64,000 bases of DNA, from contig JAMXJH010000001.1 in assembly GCA_026131555.1 (NCBI GenBank), positions 411,463-475,462 of the forward strand. Reading direction: 5' to 3'. The notes under the pieces are model-generated. The model had not been told where the DNA came from. It did no database searches and saw nothing but the letters and a program-made list of their open reading frames with translations. Within the stretch, counting starts at the first letter, position 1. Each line of letters opens with the position of its first letter. The position numbers and the translations under genes were made by a program. This stretch comes from Aerococcaceae bacterium NML190073 (GTDB taxonomy: Bacteria > Bacillota > Bacilli > Lactobacillales > Aerococcaceae). Positions 47,521 to 57,557 of this stretch are shown here, one piece after another.

Positions 47521-48894
47521 ATGTATCAAGCGGATACGATTGCGGCTATTTCGACGGCGTTGGGAGAAGGAGCAATTGGGATTGTGCGTTTGAGTGGCCC
47601 GGAAGCGGTGGCAATCGCCAACATTGTGTTCAAGGGCAGAGATTTACAGCAGGTGGCAAGTCATACGATTCATTACGGGCATATTGTGGTAGCGAATCAA
47701 CTAATTGATGAAGTGATGGTCAGCGTGATGCGTGGACCGCGTTCATTCACGGTGGAAGATGTCGTAGAAATTAATTGTCATGGTGGGATTGTGGCGGTAC
47801 AGCGCATACTTGAAGCTGTCTTGCAGGCGGGCGCTCGTTTGGCAGAGCCGGGCGAATTTACGAAGCGCGCTTTTCTCAACGGACGTATTGATTTATCGCA
47901 AGCTGAAGCGATTATGGATTTGATTCAGGCTAAGACAGCTAAAGCGATGGATGCGTCCATGAATCAGTTGAATGGAAGTTTATCAGGCAAAATTCGAACA
48001 TTGCGCCAAGAAATGTTGCAAACTTTAGCGCAAGTGGAAGTAACGATTGATTATCCGGAGTATGATGATGTTGAAGAAATGTCACTGAATCAAATGAGCG
48101 TAACGGCGACACATGTTCGAGGACAAATTGAACAAATTCTGGCACAAGCACAGCGCGGGAAATTATTCCGGGAAGGTATCAAAACCGCTATTGTAGGGCG
48201 CCCGAATGTAGGAAAGTCAAGTTTGCTCAATATTTTGACGGGAGAAGATAAGGCAATTGTCACAGATATTGAAGGCACAACGCGCGATACGATTGAAGAA
48301 TATGTCAATGTGCGCGGTGTACCTTTGAAGCTGATTGATACAGCCGGAATTCGTCAAACAGATGAAGTAGTAGAAGCTATCGGCGTGGAAAAAAGTCGCA
48401 AAGTGATGCAGGAAGCAGACCTAATTATTCTCTTATTGAACATGGCTGAGGAGTTGCATCCTATTGATAAAGAGCTATTGTCCCTAACTCAAGATAAGAA
48501 TCGTATTGTTATACTCAATAAGCAAGATTTGCCACCTGTCTTGACGGCAGAAGCGTTATCTCTATGGGTGAATGATTCGGAGTTAATTACGACGTCGATG
48601 TTGGAGGAATCCGGCTTAGATGAATTGGAACAACAGATTGAGCGTCGTTTTTTTGCTGGAGAAGTGCAAAGTACAGATGTCAATTATTTGTTGAATACAC
48701 GTCATACGCAATTATTGACGCAAGCGATTCGAGCGCTAGATGAAGTGATAGCTGCTTGTCAGATGAGTTTACCTGTGGATTTAATTCAAATTGACTATAC
48801 AAAGGCTTGGGACTTGTTAGGTGAAATTACCGGAGAGAGCGTTCAAGATGAGTTGTTGACGAAGCTGTTTAGTCAATTCTGTTTAGGAAAGTAG
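47521..48894 (+). CDS. mnmE: tRNA modification GTPase MnmE
   Basis: A 457-residue GTPase that with MnmG makes the cmnm5 or nm5 group on U34 of certain tRNAs. The N-terminal tetrahydrofolate domain ([22 protein letters not shown]) is followed by a helical domain carrying the G domain: GRPNVGKSS (226-234), [15 protein letters not shown] and NKQD. It ends FCLGK, with the functional Cys four residues before the stop... the usual form being FCIGK. It is followed by two Nudix genes and then mnmG. Confidence 0.97.
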   Translation: MYQADTIAAISTALGEGAIGIVRLSGPEAVAIANIVFKGRDLQQVASHTIHYGHIVVANQLIDEVMVSVMRGPRSFTVEDVVEINCHGGIVAVQRILEAVLQAGARLAEPGEFTKRAFLNGRIDLSQAEAIMDLIQAKTAKAMDASMNQLNGSLSGKIRTLRQEMLQTLAQVEVTIDYPEYDDVEEMSLNQMSVTATHVRGQIEQILAQAQRGKLFREGIKTAIVGRPNVGKSSLLNILTGEDKAIVTDIEGTTRDTIEEYVNVRGVPLKLIDTAGIRQTDEVVEAIGVEKSRKVMQEADLIILLLNMAEELHPIDKELLSLTQDKNRIVILNKQDLPPVLTAEALSLWVNDSELITTSMLEESGLDELEQQIERRFFAGEVQSTDVNYLLNTRHTQLLTQAIRALDEVIAACQMSLPVDLIQIDYTKAWDLLGEITGESVQDELLTKLFSQFCLGK

Positions 48895-48901
48895 GTGCCA
48901 A

Positions 48902-49375
48902 ATGGTCAAATTAGCAACGATTTGTTATGTGGACAATGGGAAGCAATTTCTGTTGTTGCATCGGAATAAGAAGCCGAATGATGTGCATCAAGGCAAGTGG
49001 ATTGGTGTCGGCGGCAAGATGGAGGCGGGCGAAACGCCGGAAGAATGTGCGATTCGGGAAATTTACGAAGAAACAGGCTTGACGGCAACGCAGTTAGATT
49101 TGCGTGGCATTATTACTTTCCCGGAATTTACGCCAGACAATGACTGGTATACGTATGTTTTTCGGGCGACAGCTTTCGATGGCGAGGTGCGTTCGGACTG
49201 TGCGGAAGGCACGCTTGAATGGGTCGATTATGATAAGATTTTGGACAAACCGACATGGGAAGGCGACCTTATCTTTATTCGCTGGCTGTTGGAAAATCGT
49301 CCTTTTTTCTCAGCGAAGTTCTGTTATGATGCGGACGGAAACTTTATGGAGTATGGGGTGCGGTTCTATGGATGA
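48902..49375 (+). CDS. Nudix hydrolase (MutT-like, 8-oxo-dGTP diphosphatase type)
   Basis: A 157-residue Nudix protein. The Nudix box reads GKMEAGETPEECAIREIYEETGL (about 38-60), with all GX5EX7REUXEEXGU residues. Overall it resembles Firmicute MutT/YtkD-like oxidised-nucleotide hydrolases. It starts 7 bp after mnmE and overlaps the next gene by 8 bp. Substrate is inferred only. Confidence 0.88.
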   Translation: MVKLATICYVDNGKQFLLLHRNKKPNDVHQGKWIGVGGKMEAGETPEECAIREIYEETGLTATQLDLRGIITFPEFTPDNDWYTYVFRATAFDGEVRSDCAEGTLEWVDYDKILDKPTWEGDLIFIRWLLENRPFFSAKFCYDADGNFMEYGVRFYG

Positions 49376-49820
49376 TTTTCGAGTAAAAATTGATGATACT
49401 CGGTGTGGTGTAAGAGCAACTGCTTTGATTGTTAATAATCGTTGTTTATTAGTAACGCGCGACGATAGAGGCGTGTATTATACAATCGGCGGCGGAGTTG
49501 CGATCAATGAAATTAGTAGCGATTCCCTACAACGAGAAGTTCAGGAAGAAGTTGGTGGCACAATTAAATCAAGTCAGTTGGCATTTATTGTCGAGAATTT
49601 TTTTACGCATAATGACGAAAATTTCCATAATATTGAATTTCATTATTTAGTAGAGTTGGCAAACAACCCGCAGATGAGAATGAATGAGAATGGAACCATT
49701 CAACAATGTGAGTGGGTGGACTTTGATCACTTAGCTGAAATTGATTTACGACCAAGTTTTCTTAAAGATAAATTGCCAAAATGGCAGCAGTTGGAACATA
49801 TTATTAATAAAGGAGTCTAA
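49368..49820 (+). CDS. Second Nudix hydrolase
   Basis: A 150-residue Nudix protein ([20 protein letters not shown]). Its box, [24 protein letters not shown], keeps the catalytic Glu cluster. It belongs to a different subgroup from its neighbour (substrate unknown). Its ATG lies within the last codons of the preceding gene (8-bp overlap), so translation is coupled. It ends one base before the mnmG ATG. Longer upstream starts in this frame lie inside the first Nudix gene and are rejected. Confidence 0.87.
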   Translation: MDDFRVKIDDTRCGVRATALIVNNRCLLVTRDDRGVYYTIGGGVAINEISSDSLQREVQEEVGGTIKSSQLAFIVENFFTHNDENFHNIEFHYLVELANNPQMRMNENGTIQQCEWVDFDHLAEIDLRPSFLKDKLPKWQQLEHIINKGV

Positions 49821-49821
49821 C

Positions 49822-51723
49822 ATGGAACAATTTGAAGCAGGAAATTATGACGTAATTGTCGTCGGTGCCGGACATGCCGGAAGTGAAGCGGCGTTGGCAT
49901 CGGCTCGCATGGGATGTTCAACCTTATTGTTGACCATCAGTTTAGAGATGGTTGCTTTTATGCCGTGTAATCCGTCTGTCGGCGGACCGGCTAAAGGGGT
50001 CGTTGTACGTGAAATTGATGCGCTCGGCGGCGAAATGGGCAAAAATATTGACAAAACATATATCCAAATGCGTTTGTTGAATACAGGAAAAGGTCCTGCT
50101 GTGCAAGCGTTGCGCGCGCAAGCAGATAAGCATCTATATGCGCAGTCAATGAAGCAAGTCATTGAACGGACAGCTAATTTAGAATTAAAGCAAGGTTTAG
50201 TCGAACGTCTTGTGATTGAAAATGGTGCATGTTGCGGTGTCGTAACAAGTACGGGTGCGACTTATCGTGCGGGCGCGGTTGTTTTGACAGCGGGGACATC
50301 GTCGCGTGGACAAATTATTATCGGCGATTTGAAGTATTCTTCCGGTCCGAACAATACCTTACCGTCGATTAAGTTGTCTGAACATTTGTTGGAACTCGGT
50401 TTGGAACTGCAACGCTTTAAGACAGGGACACCACCACGTATTCATCACGATTCGGTGAACTTTGAGGTGATGGAAATTCAACCGGGTGATGAAACGCCGA
50501 ACCATTTTTCGTATATGACGGACGATGAGGCATACAAGTATGAGAGTGTGCCATGTTGGTTGACGCATACCAGCCTAGACACGCATGAGATTATCCGTGA
50601 GAACTTGCATCGTGCGCCGATGTTTACAGGAATCGTTGAAGGAGTTGGTGCACGTTATTGCCCGTCGATAGAGGATAAGATTGTACGATTCAGCGATAAA
50701 CCGCGCCATCAAATCTTCGTCGAACCGGAAGGTTTGTCAACGGATGAAATGTACGTACAAGGGCTATCGACATCATTGCCGGAAGATGTGCAACTCAAGA
50801 TGTTGCATTCGGTTGCCGGTTTGGAGAATGCGCGTTTAATGCGTCCGGGCTACGCCATTGAGTACGATATTGTTGTGCCGCACCAGCTACGCCTCTCGCT
50901 CGAAACGAAAAAAATCGCCAATCTTTTTACCGCGGGGCAAATGAACGGAACGAGCGGCTACGAGGAAGCAGCCGGGCAAGGATTGATTGCCGGAATCAAC
51001 GCTGCGTTGAAAGTGCAAGGTAAGGAACCGCTTGTATTGAAGCGAAGCGAAGGTTATATCGGTGTCATGATTGATGACTTAGTAACCAAAGGCACAACCG
51101 AACCGTACCGCTTGCTGACTTCACGTGCCGAATATCGCTTACTATTGCGCCATGATAATGCGGATTTGCGCTTAACCGAAATAGGTCGGACAATCGGCTT
51201 AGTGGACGACGAACGCTACGCGCGCTATTTGGACAAAAAAAATCAAGTCGCAGCTGAAATCAAGCGTTTGAACAAAATGACATTAACGCCGAAAACACCG
51301 GGATTAGTTGAACTATTAGAAAACGTCGGCTCTTCGCAATTATGGGATGGTATCTCTGCAGCTGACTTATTGAAGCGTCCGGAAATCCGTTATCAAGCAG
51401 TTGTGCAGCTAGTGCCACGCCCAGAAGGTGAATTGGATCGCCAAACAGCCGAACAAGTGGAAATTCAAATCAAATATGCAGGCTATATTGCGAAAGCGAT
51501 TGAGAAGGTGGACAAAGTCAAAGCGATGGAAGAAAAACAAATTCCGTCTAATATTGATTATGATGCGATTGGTAACCTCGCCAACGAAGCGCGCGATCGC
51601 TTGAAACTCATTCAACCGAGTACCCTTGCTCAAGCAAGCAGAATCAGTGGAGTTAACCCGGCAGATATCGCAATTCTATCGGTATATATCCAACAAGGAA
51701 AAATCGCCAGAAAAACTGACTAA
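49822..51723 (+). CDS. mnmG: tRNA uridine modification enzyme MnmG (GidA)
   Basis: A 633-residue FAD enzyme working with MnmE on wobble uridine. The dinucleotide fold is [18 protein letters not shown] (9-26), with the family motifs [12 protein letters not shown] and [17 protein letters not shown]. The C-terminal helical MnmE-binding domain is complete. AAAGGAG precedes the ATG at 49822; the upstream frame start within the Nudix gene is not used. Confidence 0.97.
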   Translation: MEQFEAGNYDVIVVGAGHAGSEAALASARMGCSTLLLTISLEMVAFMPCNPSVGGPAKGVVVREIDALGGEMGKNIDKTYIQMRLLNTGKGPAVQALRAQADKHLYAQSMKQVIERTANLELKQGLVERLVIENGACCGVVTSTGATYRAGAVVLTAGTSSRGQIIIGDLKYSSGPNNTLPSIKLSEHLLELGLELQRFKTGTPPRIHHDSVNFEVMEIQPGDETPNHFSYMTDDEAYKYESVPCWLTHTSLDTHEIIRENLHRAPMFTGIVEGVGARYCPSIEDKIVRFSDKPRHQIFVEPEGLSTDEMYVQGLSTSLPEDVQLKMLHSVAGLENARLMRPGYAIEYDIVVPHQLRLSLETKKIANLFTAGQMNGTSGYEEAAGQGLIAGINAALKVQGKEPLVLKRSEGYIGVMIDDLVTKGTTEPYRLLTSRAEYRLLLRHDNADLRLTEIGRTIGLVDDERYARYLDKKNQVAAEIKRLNKMTLTPKTPGLVELLENVGSSQLWDGISAADLLKRPEIRYQAVVQLVPRPEGELDRQTAEQVEIQIKYAGYIAKAIEKVDKVKAMEEKQIPSNIDYDAIGNLANEARDRLKLIQPSTLAQASRISGVNPADIAILSVYIQQGKIARKTD

Positions 51724-51754
51724 ATACTCTAACTGAAGCAGTTGACATATAATG

Positions 51755-51789
51755 AAAACCACCAAGAACCATTGTCCTTGGTGGTTTTT
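51755..51789 (+). terminator. Terminator after mnmG
   Basis: AAAACCACCAAG (51755-51766) pairs with CTTGGTGGTTTT (51777-51788), then T. Confidence 0.92.
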
Positions 51790-51801
51790 GTATACACAAA
51801 A

Positions 51802-51826
51802 AAGCCGAAGGTTTCCCTTCAGCTTA
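51802..51826 (-). terminator. Terminator of the PepSY gene
   Basis: AAGCCGAAGG and CCTTCAGCTT form a 10-bp stem with one mismatch and a 4-base loop; TTTTTT follows on the minus strand. Confidence 0.75.
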
Positions 51827-51850
51827 TGTTAGCTTGTATATTGTGTTGTC

Positions 51851-52441
51851 TTAGTCATCCAATTCGGCTTCTAGCACTTCTGCCGTTTGCGCATCAATCT
51901 TGAGTTCAAGCTTTTCCGGACCATTTATAAGCGTTACTTTCCAGTAAGTGACATTTAGTTCGCGATCAAGTTCCCATTCAACAATTTGTCCGGAGCCGGT
52001 CGCTTGCTCAACCACTTTAGAAATTTCAGCCAAGTCTTTCAATTTCTCTAGATTTAAGGCGTCGTTTTTGCGTTTGAAGCCATTGCGTTCGTCTAATTCG
52101 AGCGGATAGTCGCGCTTGCCGGAGACTTCTTTCGTTTGGGCATCGATTGTTAATTCATATTCCATGTCATCATCAACGCCTTCAATTTGATACACGTAAC
52201 GACCGAGTTTGGCTGTGAGGTCAATGGAAGTAATCGAGACATTCGGAAAAGTCTCTTGATACAATTTGATAGCGTCCTCCAAGGGAACTTTGATTTCTCC
52301 TTTAAGTTGTTCTGAAGTGACATGAACAGAAGGAGAGGCGCTGCTTGATGATTCTTGGGCGTGAATATTGATGAGCGTGGTCGTACTTAACAAGAGTACA
52401 ACTAATCCAGTAAATGATGCTTTGTGTAATAAGTGTTTCAT
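51851..52441 (-). CDS. Secreted protein with two PepSY domains
   Basis: A 196-residue exported protein. A signal peptide (MKHLLHKASFTGLVVLLLST, then TTLINIHAQ) and a Ser-rich spacer lead to two PepSY repeats: VPLEDAIKLYQETFPN with YVYQIEGVDDDMEYELTIDAQTKEV, and LAEISKVVEQATGSGQ with YWKVTLINGPEKLELKIDAQTAEV. PepSY domains often inhibit proteases or bind envelope components. No lipobox or sortase signal is visible. It is a single gene convergent with mnmG. Confidence 0.85.
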   Translation of the reverse strand: MKHLLHKASFTGLVVLLLSTTTLINIHAQESSSSASPSVHVTSEQLKGEIKVPLEDAIKLYQETFPNVSITSIDLTAKLGRYVYQIEGVDDDMEYELTIDAQTKEVSGKRDYPLELDERNGFKRKNDALNLEKLKDLAEISKVVEQATGSGQIVEWELDRELNVTYWKVTLINGPEKLELKIDAQTAEVLEAELDD

Positions 52442-52660
52442 AAGTAAATCTTCCTTTCAGTTTTTGTTCGATACACTTTTCAGTATAACAAACCAAAGAG
52501 AGCCTGTCTTGGTCTTTGCTTAGATACTACACAAAAAGCAGACTTTGTTCATAGAAAGTTCAAAAGTAAGGAAAAATCGATGATTTATGACAATGTGTAT
52601 GAGTTATTTAAGGAAGAAATAGTTGCTATTGAGGGGAATTTTCGGTAAAGTATGTATGGG

Positions 52661-52683
52661 TGTGAAACATTTATTGTTTCACA
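52661..52683. promoter_or_regulatory. Everted parS half-sites upstream of rsmG-parAB
   Basis: TGTGAAACA (52661-52669), TTTAT, TGTTTCACA (52675-52683) is a perfect 9-bp inverted repeat, 25 bp before the rsmG start. Each arm contains one parS half (GTGAAACA or TGTTTCAC) in the opposite order to parS. It could bind ParB or another regulator, or form a hairpin in the leader. Confidence 0.6.
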
Positions 52684-52708
52684 AATTTGATAGAGAGGGC
52701 GATAGGAG

Positions 52709-53428
52709 ATGACAGTAGAAGAGTTTGTTGAACAACTACGTGCAAACGGGATTGAACTAACGCCTACGCAATTAGAGCAGTTTGAAACATACTATCAACT
52801 TTTGGTGGAATGGAATGAGAAAATTAATTTAACCGCCATCACCGATAAGAAAGAAGTGTACTTGAAGCATTTCTACGATTGCTTAATGCCATTATGGTTA
52901 ATGCCTTTAGATCATTACGAGATTCAGCTATGCGATGTGGGTGCCGGGGCAGGCTTTCCGAGTATTCCTTTGAAGATTGTGCGTCCCGAATTGAAAGTGA
53001 CAATTGTTGATTCATTGAATAAGCGTATCACCTTCTTGACGCATCTCGCTGAAACATTGGGGTTGCAAGAAGTAACGTGTGTTCACGGACGCGCCGAGGA
53101 AGTCGGGCAAGATAAGCAGTATCGCGGGCAATTCGACTTAGTGACAGCGCGTGCAGTTGCCGCGCTGAATGTCTTGTGTGAATTTTGCTTGCCACTCGTC
53201 AAAAAAGGCGGCAACTTCATGGCGTTAAAAGCACAAAAGTCAGAAGAAGAACTTCAAGACGCCCGCAATGCGATTGCGGTTTTAGGTGCTAAATTAGACA
53301 GGCAAGCGACCGGTATTTTGCCAATCGAAGAGAGCGAGCGGAATATCATTTTGATTAAGAAGACGAAGGAAACACCGAACAAGTATCCGAGACGAGCAGG
53401 TAAGCCTGCCAAACAACCAATTATATAA
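52709..53428 (+). CDS. rsmG: 16S rRNA (guanine-527-N7) methyltransferase RsmG
   Basis: A 239-residue SAM-dependent enzyme (GidB). The N-terminal helices ([20 protein letters not shown]) and EKINLTAI precede the SAM site [17 protein letters not shown] (about 74-90) and [11 protein letters not shown]. Loss of RsmG gives low-level streptomycin resistance in other bacteria. It starts the rsmG-parA-parB transcript, 12 bp before parA. Confidence 0.97.
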   Translation: MTVEEFVEQLRANGIELTPTQLEQFETYYQLLVEWNEKINLTAITDKKEVYLKHFYDCLMPLWLMPLDHYEIQLCDVGAGAGFPSIPLKIVRPELKVTIVDSLNKRITFLTHLAETLGLQEVTCVHGRAEEVGQDKQYRGQFDLVTARAVAALNVLCEFCLPLVKKGGNFMALKAQKSEEELQDARNAIAVLGAKLDRQATGILPIEESERNIILIKKTKETPNKYPRRAGKPAKQPII

Positions 53429-53440
53429 GGAGGTCGACCA

Positions 53441-54205
53441 ATGGGAAAAATGATTGCAATCGGTAATCAAAAAGGTGGCGTCGGCAAAACCACGACGACT
53501 GTCAACCTTGGAGCTGCTTTGGCGGCAGAAGGTAAGAAAGTATTGATTATTGATTCAGATTCGCAAGGAAATGCAACGAGCGGTTTAGGTGTCGAGCGAC
53601 CGCACAGTCAGAATACCTTATATGAAGTGTTAGTCGATGAAACCCCAATCCAAAAGTGTATTGTGCCGACTTACCGCGAGAATTTGTATGTGGTACCATC
53701 GAATATTCAATTAGCGGCTGTTGAAGGACAACTGGTGGGCGTTGCCAACCGTGAGAATCGCCTCAAAAATGCCGTAGCGCCGATTCGTGATGAATTTGAT
53801 TATATTTTGGTGGATTGTCCTCCTTCGTTAGGTCAGTTGTCCATCAATGCGTTTACCGCGAGCGATACGATTCTAATTCCGGTTCAATGCGAGTATTACG
53901 CATTGGAAGGTTTGAGTCAGCTATTGAATACCATTCGTTTAGTACAACGCACTTATAACAAAAACTTCCGCATTGAAGGCGTTTTGTTAACGATGTTAGA
54001 TGCGCGGACGAATTTGGGGTATGAAGTTGTGGAAGAAGTCCGCAAATATTTCCAAGATAAAGTTTACAAAACGATTATCAAACGCAATATCCGTTTATCT
54101 GAAGCGCCTTCTTACGGGCAATCTGTGATTGATTACGACCCACGTTCGAGAGGTGCCGAAATGTACGTCAATTTAGCGAAGGAAGTGATTGCAAATGACG
54201 AATAA
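53441..54205 (+). CDS. parA: Chromosome-partitioning ATPase ParA (Soj)
   Basis: A 254-residue deviant Walker ATPase. GNQKGGVGKTTTTVNLG (about 7-23) holds the signature Lys, followed by IDSDSQGNATSG and DYILVDCPPSLGQLS. It cooperates with ParB bound to parS and influences DnaA activity at the origin. AAGGAGG precedes the ATG. It overlaps parB by 11 bp. Confidence 0.97.
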   Translation: MGKMIAIGNQKGGVGKTTTTVNLGAALAAEGKKVLIIDSDSQGNATSGLGVERPHSQNTLYEVLVDETPIQKCIVPTYRENLYVVPSNIQLAAVEGQLVGVANRENRLKNAVAPIRDEFDYILVDCPPSLGQLSINAFTASDTILIPVQCEYYALEGLSQLLNTIRLVQRTYNKNFRIEGVLLTMLDARTNLGYEVVEEVRKYFQDKVYKTIIKRNIRLSEAPSYGQSVIDYDPRSRGAEMYVNLAKEVIANDE

Positions 54206-55082
54206 ACCGAAGAAAATCGGCGGTCTTGGTCGCGGAATGGAAGCTTTATTCAGTTCCTATGAAGAAACACCGAATGAGCATGAAGCAGTGGTGGAGTTGC
54301 CACTTGACGATATTCGTCCGAATCCGTATCAACCGCGGAAACATTTTGACGAGGAAGCATTGGCAGAGCTTGCCGAATCCATCAAACAAACCGGGGTGTT
54401 TCAACCGGTCATTGTCCGTCAGTCGGTCATTAAAGGATACGAATTGATTGCCGGTGAACGCCGTGTGCGTGCGAGTCGCATGGCAGGCAAAGAAACGATT
54501 CCGGCCATTGTCCGTCAACTGGATGAAGAAGTGATGATTGAAATCGCTGTGGTTGAGAACTTACAGCGTGAAGATTTGAGTCCGCTTGAGGAAGCGGAAG
54601 CGTATGAAATGCTAATGAATAAACTCAATTTAACGCAAGCGGAGGTGGCGGAACGTCTTGGCAAAAGCCGCCCGTATATCGCCAATTATTTGCGCTTATT
54701 GACATTGCCTGACCAGATTAAGCATTGGGTGACAGATGGCGAATTATCAATGGGACAAGCGCGGACTTTACTTGCTTTGAAAGATAAGCATTTGATTTTG
54801 CAAGTGGCGGAACGCGTGATGGATGAACAGTTAACAGTCCGTCAACTGGAAGAGTTAGTGCAACGTTACAATCAAGCACAAATACCGGAAGCAACCGACA
54901 AGCCGACTAAGAAAGCCGTGCCCAAACCGCCGCACATCGTCGCCTGCGAGCAACGCATTCAAGAGCGCTTCGGAACCGGTGCAACGATTCATCAGCGTGG
55001 ACACAAAGGCAAAATCGAAATCGAATTCCTGTCAGAGTCGGATTTAATTCGGATTCTGGACTTATTGCAAATCCAATTATAG
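54195..55082 (+). CDS. parB: Chromosome-partitioning protein ParB (Spo0J)
   Basis: A 295-residue CTPase clamp that loads at parS. The N-terminal ParB domain has RPNPYQPRKHFDEEALAELA and the arginine patch AGERRVRASRMAG. The HTH is NLTQAEVAERLGKSRPYIANYLRLL, and the C-terminal dimerisation domain follows a linker. ATG at 54195 is preferred over TTG at 54189 because of GGAAG spacing. Two perfect parS sites lie at 17.4 and 18.2 kb. Confidence 0.97.
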   Translation: MTNKPKKIGGLGRGMEALFSSYEETPNEHEAVVELPLDDIRPNPYQPRKHFDEEALAELAESIKQTGVFQPVIVRQSVIKGYELIAGERRVRASRMAGKETIPAIVRQLDEEVMIEIAVVENLQREDLSPLEEAEAYEMLMNKLNLTQAEVAERLGKSRPYIANYLRLLTLPDQIKHWVTDGELSMGQARTLLALKDKHLILQVAERVMDEQLTVRQLEELVQRYNQAQIPEATDKPTKKAVPKPPHIVACEQRIQERFGTGATIHQRGHKGKIEIEFLSESDLIRILDLLQIQL

Positions 55083-55094
55083 TGGAGGTTGCTT

Positions 55095-55307
55095 ATGAAT
55101 CAGAAAGTGTATGATAAATTCGACATAGTAGAAATGAAGAAGCCACACGCCTGTCAAACGAATAAGTGGCAAATCATTCGCATGGGCATGGACATTCGTA
55201 TCAAATGCGTCCACTGCGGACATATCGTGACAATGACGCGCCGTGATTTCGACAAAAAAATGAAGCGTATACTAGAACGTCACGTACCCGAAGAAGAAAA
55301 CAATTAG
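55095..55307 (+). CDS. DUF951 family protein
   Basis: A 70-residue conserved protein (VEMKKPHACQTNKWQIIRMG; IKCVHCGHIVTMTRRDF). The CxxC pair with neighbouring Cys/His suggests a small zinc-binding fold. Found between parB and ychF in many Firmicutes; function unknown. GGAGG (55084-55088) fixes the ATG at 55095. Confidence 0.92.
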   Translation: MNQKVYDKFDIVEMKKPHACQTNKWQIIRMGMDIRIKCVHCGHIVTMTRRDFDKKMKRILERHVPEEENN

Positions 55308-55324
55308 AGAAAGAGAGAACAAGT

Positions 55325-56425
55325 ATGGCATTAACAGCAGGAATTGTTGGTTTACCAAACGTTGGGAAATCAACTTTATTCAACGCAATTACGAAAGCAG
55401 GAGTAGAAGCGGCAAACTATCCGTTCGCAACGATTGAGCCGAACGTCGGTGTAGTGGAAGTGCCCGACACCCGCCTAGTCGACATTACCAAACTCGTCAA
55501 ACCTAAGAAGACAGTTCCGACCACCTTTGAGTTTACCGACATCGCCGGCATCGTAAAAGGTGCTAGTCGCGGCGAAGGCTTAGGAAATAAATTTTTGAGT
55601 CATATTCGCCAAGTAGATGCAATTTGTCATGTAGTGCGTTGCTTCGACGACGGCAATATCACACACGTGTCGGGACAAGTTGACCCGATTTCCGATATTG
55701 AAACCATCAATTTGGAATTGATTTTTGCGGATTTGGAGACGGTTGACAAGCGTATCGCGCGTGTGGCGAAACTAGCGAAATCTAAGGACAAGGATGCAAT
55801 GGCGGAATTGGAAGTGTTGGAGAAGCTCAAGGAAGCGCTCGAGAATAACCAATTAGCAAATTCGGTTGAATTTTACGACGAGCAGTTACCATATGTGCGG
55901 AATTTATTCCTCCTCACTCGCAAAAAAATGCTCTATGTTGCCAATATTGGCGAAGATGAAGTAGCAGATCCAAGCGGCAATCCATATTTGGCACAAGTGA
56001 TTGAATTAGCAAATGAGCAAGGTGCTCAAGTCGTGCCGGTTTGCGCTCGATTGGAAGAAGAAATTGCGGAACTCGACGAAGAAGAAAAAGTCGCTTTCTT
56101 GGAAGATTACGGTTTGACAGAATCCGGTTTAGATCGCTTGATTCAACATGCTTATTCTTTATTAGATTTAGCTACTTATTTTACAGCGGGCGAACAAGAA
56201 GTACGCGCATGGACTTTCCGCAAGGGAATGAAAGCCCCGCAAGCAGCAGGGATTATTCACTCCGATTTCGAGCGTGGCTTCATTCGTGCCGAAACCGTTT
56301 CGTACGATGACTTAATGAAGTATCAAAGTATGGCAGCAGCCAAAGAAGCAGGGCGCGTTCGCTCTGAAGGTAAGGAATATGTTGTGCAAGACGGCGATAT
56401 CATGTTGTTTAGATTCAATGTCTAG
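55325..56425 (+). CDS. ychF: Redox-regulated ATPase YchF
   Basis: A 366-residue Obg-family P-loop protein that prefers ATP. G1 is GIVGLPNVGKSTLFN, followed by DIAGIVKGASRGEGLGNKF, a coiled-coil insert (about 130-200) and a C-terminal TGS domain (TFRKGMKAPQAAGIIHSDFE; GRVRSEGKEYVVQDGD). It associates with ribosomes and stress responses. It is 17 bp after the DUF951 gene. Confidence 0.97.
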   Translation: MALTAGIVGLPNVGKSTLFNAITKAGVEAANYPFATIEPNVGVVEVPDTRLVDITKLVKPKKTVPTTFEFTDIAGIVKGASRGEGLGNKFLSHIRQVDAICHVVRCFDDGNITHVSGQVDPISDIETINLELIFADLETVDKRIARVAKLAKSKDKDAMAELEVLEKLKEALENNQLANSVEFYDEQLPYVRNLFLLTRKKMLYVANIGEDEVADPSGNPYLAQVIELANEQGAQVVPVCARLEEEIAELDEEEKVAFLEDYGLTESGLDRLIQHAYSLLDLATYFTAGEQEVRAWTFRKGMKAPQAAGIIHSDFERGFIRAETVSYDDLMKYQSMAAAKEAGRVRSEGKEYVVQDGDIMLFRFNV

Positions 56426-56449
56426 TCCCGGAAGAAAAGAGGAATAATC

Positions 56450-57190
56450 ATGACAGAACAAGATGTACAACAAGAAGTAATGGAAGTAGAGGAAGTCGGC
56501 GAAGCTCTCGTTGATGGCAGTGCGGGCGAAACAATTGAACCGGCTCAATTCAATCAGTTGACGAAACGTAATCAGCAGTTTTTGATGGCGGTGGACAAAA
56601 ATCTCGTTGCCGCGAATTTGACAAGCGAAGTACGTACAGCGATTTACAATGAAATGATGGAGACATTAGTACAAGGACAACAGACCGGACAAACGGCGCG
56701 TCAATTATATGGCACACCGACAGAATGCGTTGAAACGATTATGAAGCAACAGTTTCCGACGGAAGGCGAAGCAACGGTTTCGCCGGATTGGCAAATTGCC
56801 TTGGACGGTGGGTTAATCTTAGGTTCAATCTTCACCTTAATTACAGGTATTTCTTTGATGAACGCCAAAGGTGAAACCTCAGGATTGGTCTTAGGTTTGG
56901 TAACTTTGATTCTGAACTATATTATCGCCGGCGGTGCCATGTTGGCAACAGCTAAGGTATTACCGAAGATGGACGCTCCGAAAGGCGAGCGCGGCTATTT
57001 CAAATATTTTGCCGTATCGACTTTATCGATGATTGTGTGGGTAACCGTCATCACGTTAGCCTCTGTCTTCTTACCAAGTAGTATCAATCCGATGTTGCCA
57101 TACGAAGCCTACTTGTTCATTGGTGGTGTAGGGTTGGCTCTACGTTTCTATCTCAAAAAGAAATGGCGCATTAAAGGCGGTTTATTCTAA
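56450..57190 (+). CDS. DUF1129 family membrane protein
   Basis: A 246-residue protein. The N-terminal acidic soluble part (about 1-115: TKRNQQFLMAVDKNL; LYGTPTECVETIMKQ) precedes four or so transmembrane helices (from about 120), ending in a basic tail (KKKWRIKGGLF). Common beside ychF in Lactobacillales; function unknown. Followed by an 858-bp gene-free, repeat-rich region. Confidence 0.88.
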   Translation: MTEQDVQQEVMEVEEVGEALVDGSAGETIEPAQFNQLTKRNQQFLMAVDKNLVAANLTSEVRTAIYNEMMETLVQGQQTGQTARQLYGTPTECVETIMKQQFPTEGEATVSPDWQIALDGGLILGSIFTLITGISLMNAKGETSGLVLGLVTLILNYIIAGGAMLATAKVLPKMDAPKGERGYFKYFAVSTLSMIVWVTVITLASVFLPSSINPMLPYEAYLFIGGVGLALRFYLKKKWRIKGGLF

Positions 57191-57377
57191 TGTTTCAGGA
57201 GTGAAGCCTGACGAACCGTACATAGAGCACAGGCATTTGTAGACGGTTGAGAATGAGATACGATTCAGCAGTATCATGTTCGATTGGCTTATCGCTATCA
57301 CGGTTCATCATCTTGCAACGAACTCCTGACAAAATATCTCGCAAACGAAACAGCTTAACAAGCGATTCACAACACTT

Positions 57378-57415
57378 AATCCCCGTATTTCGGAAGCTTC
57401 CGAAATACGGGGATT
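57378..57415. repeat. Perfect 38-bp palindrome
   Basis: The left arm AATCCCCGTATTTCGGAAG (57378-57396) is immediately followed by its exact reverse complement (57397-57415) with no spacer. No T run follows, so it is not a standard terminator. Confidence 0.92.
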
Positions 57416-57557
57416 GCTTGTAAGAGGAAAGATGGAGTGTCTCAGCTACTCAGATATTCGGGGAGCGAGAACGCTAAGGGGAACGAAAATTTTGCGTGAG
57501 ATAGTACGATTCGATTTCAAGTTCACGAGAATTTCGCACGATAGTATCATTGGATTC

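Noticed and set aside
49104..49367. N-terminal extension of the second Nudix protein
   Set aside because: Lies entirely within the first Nudix gene in another frame; the ATG at 49368 gives a normal Nudix length.
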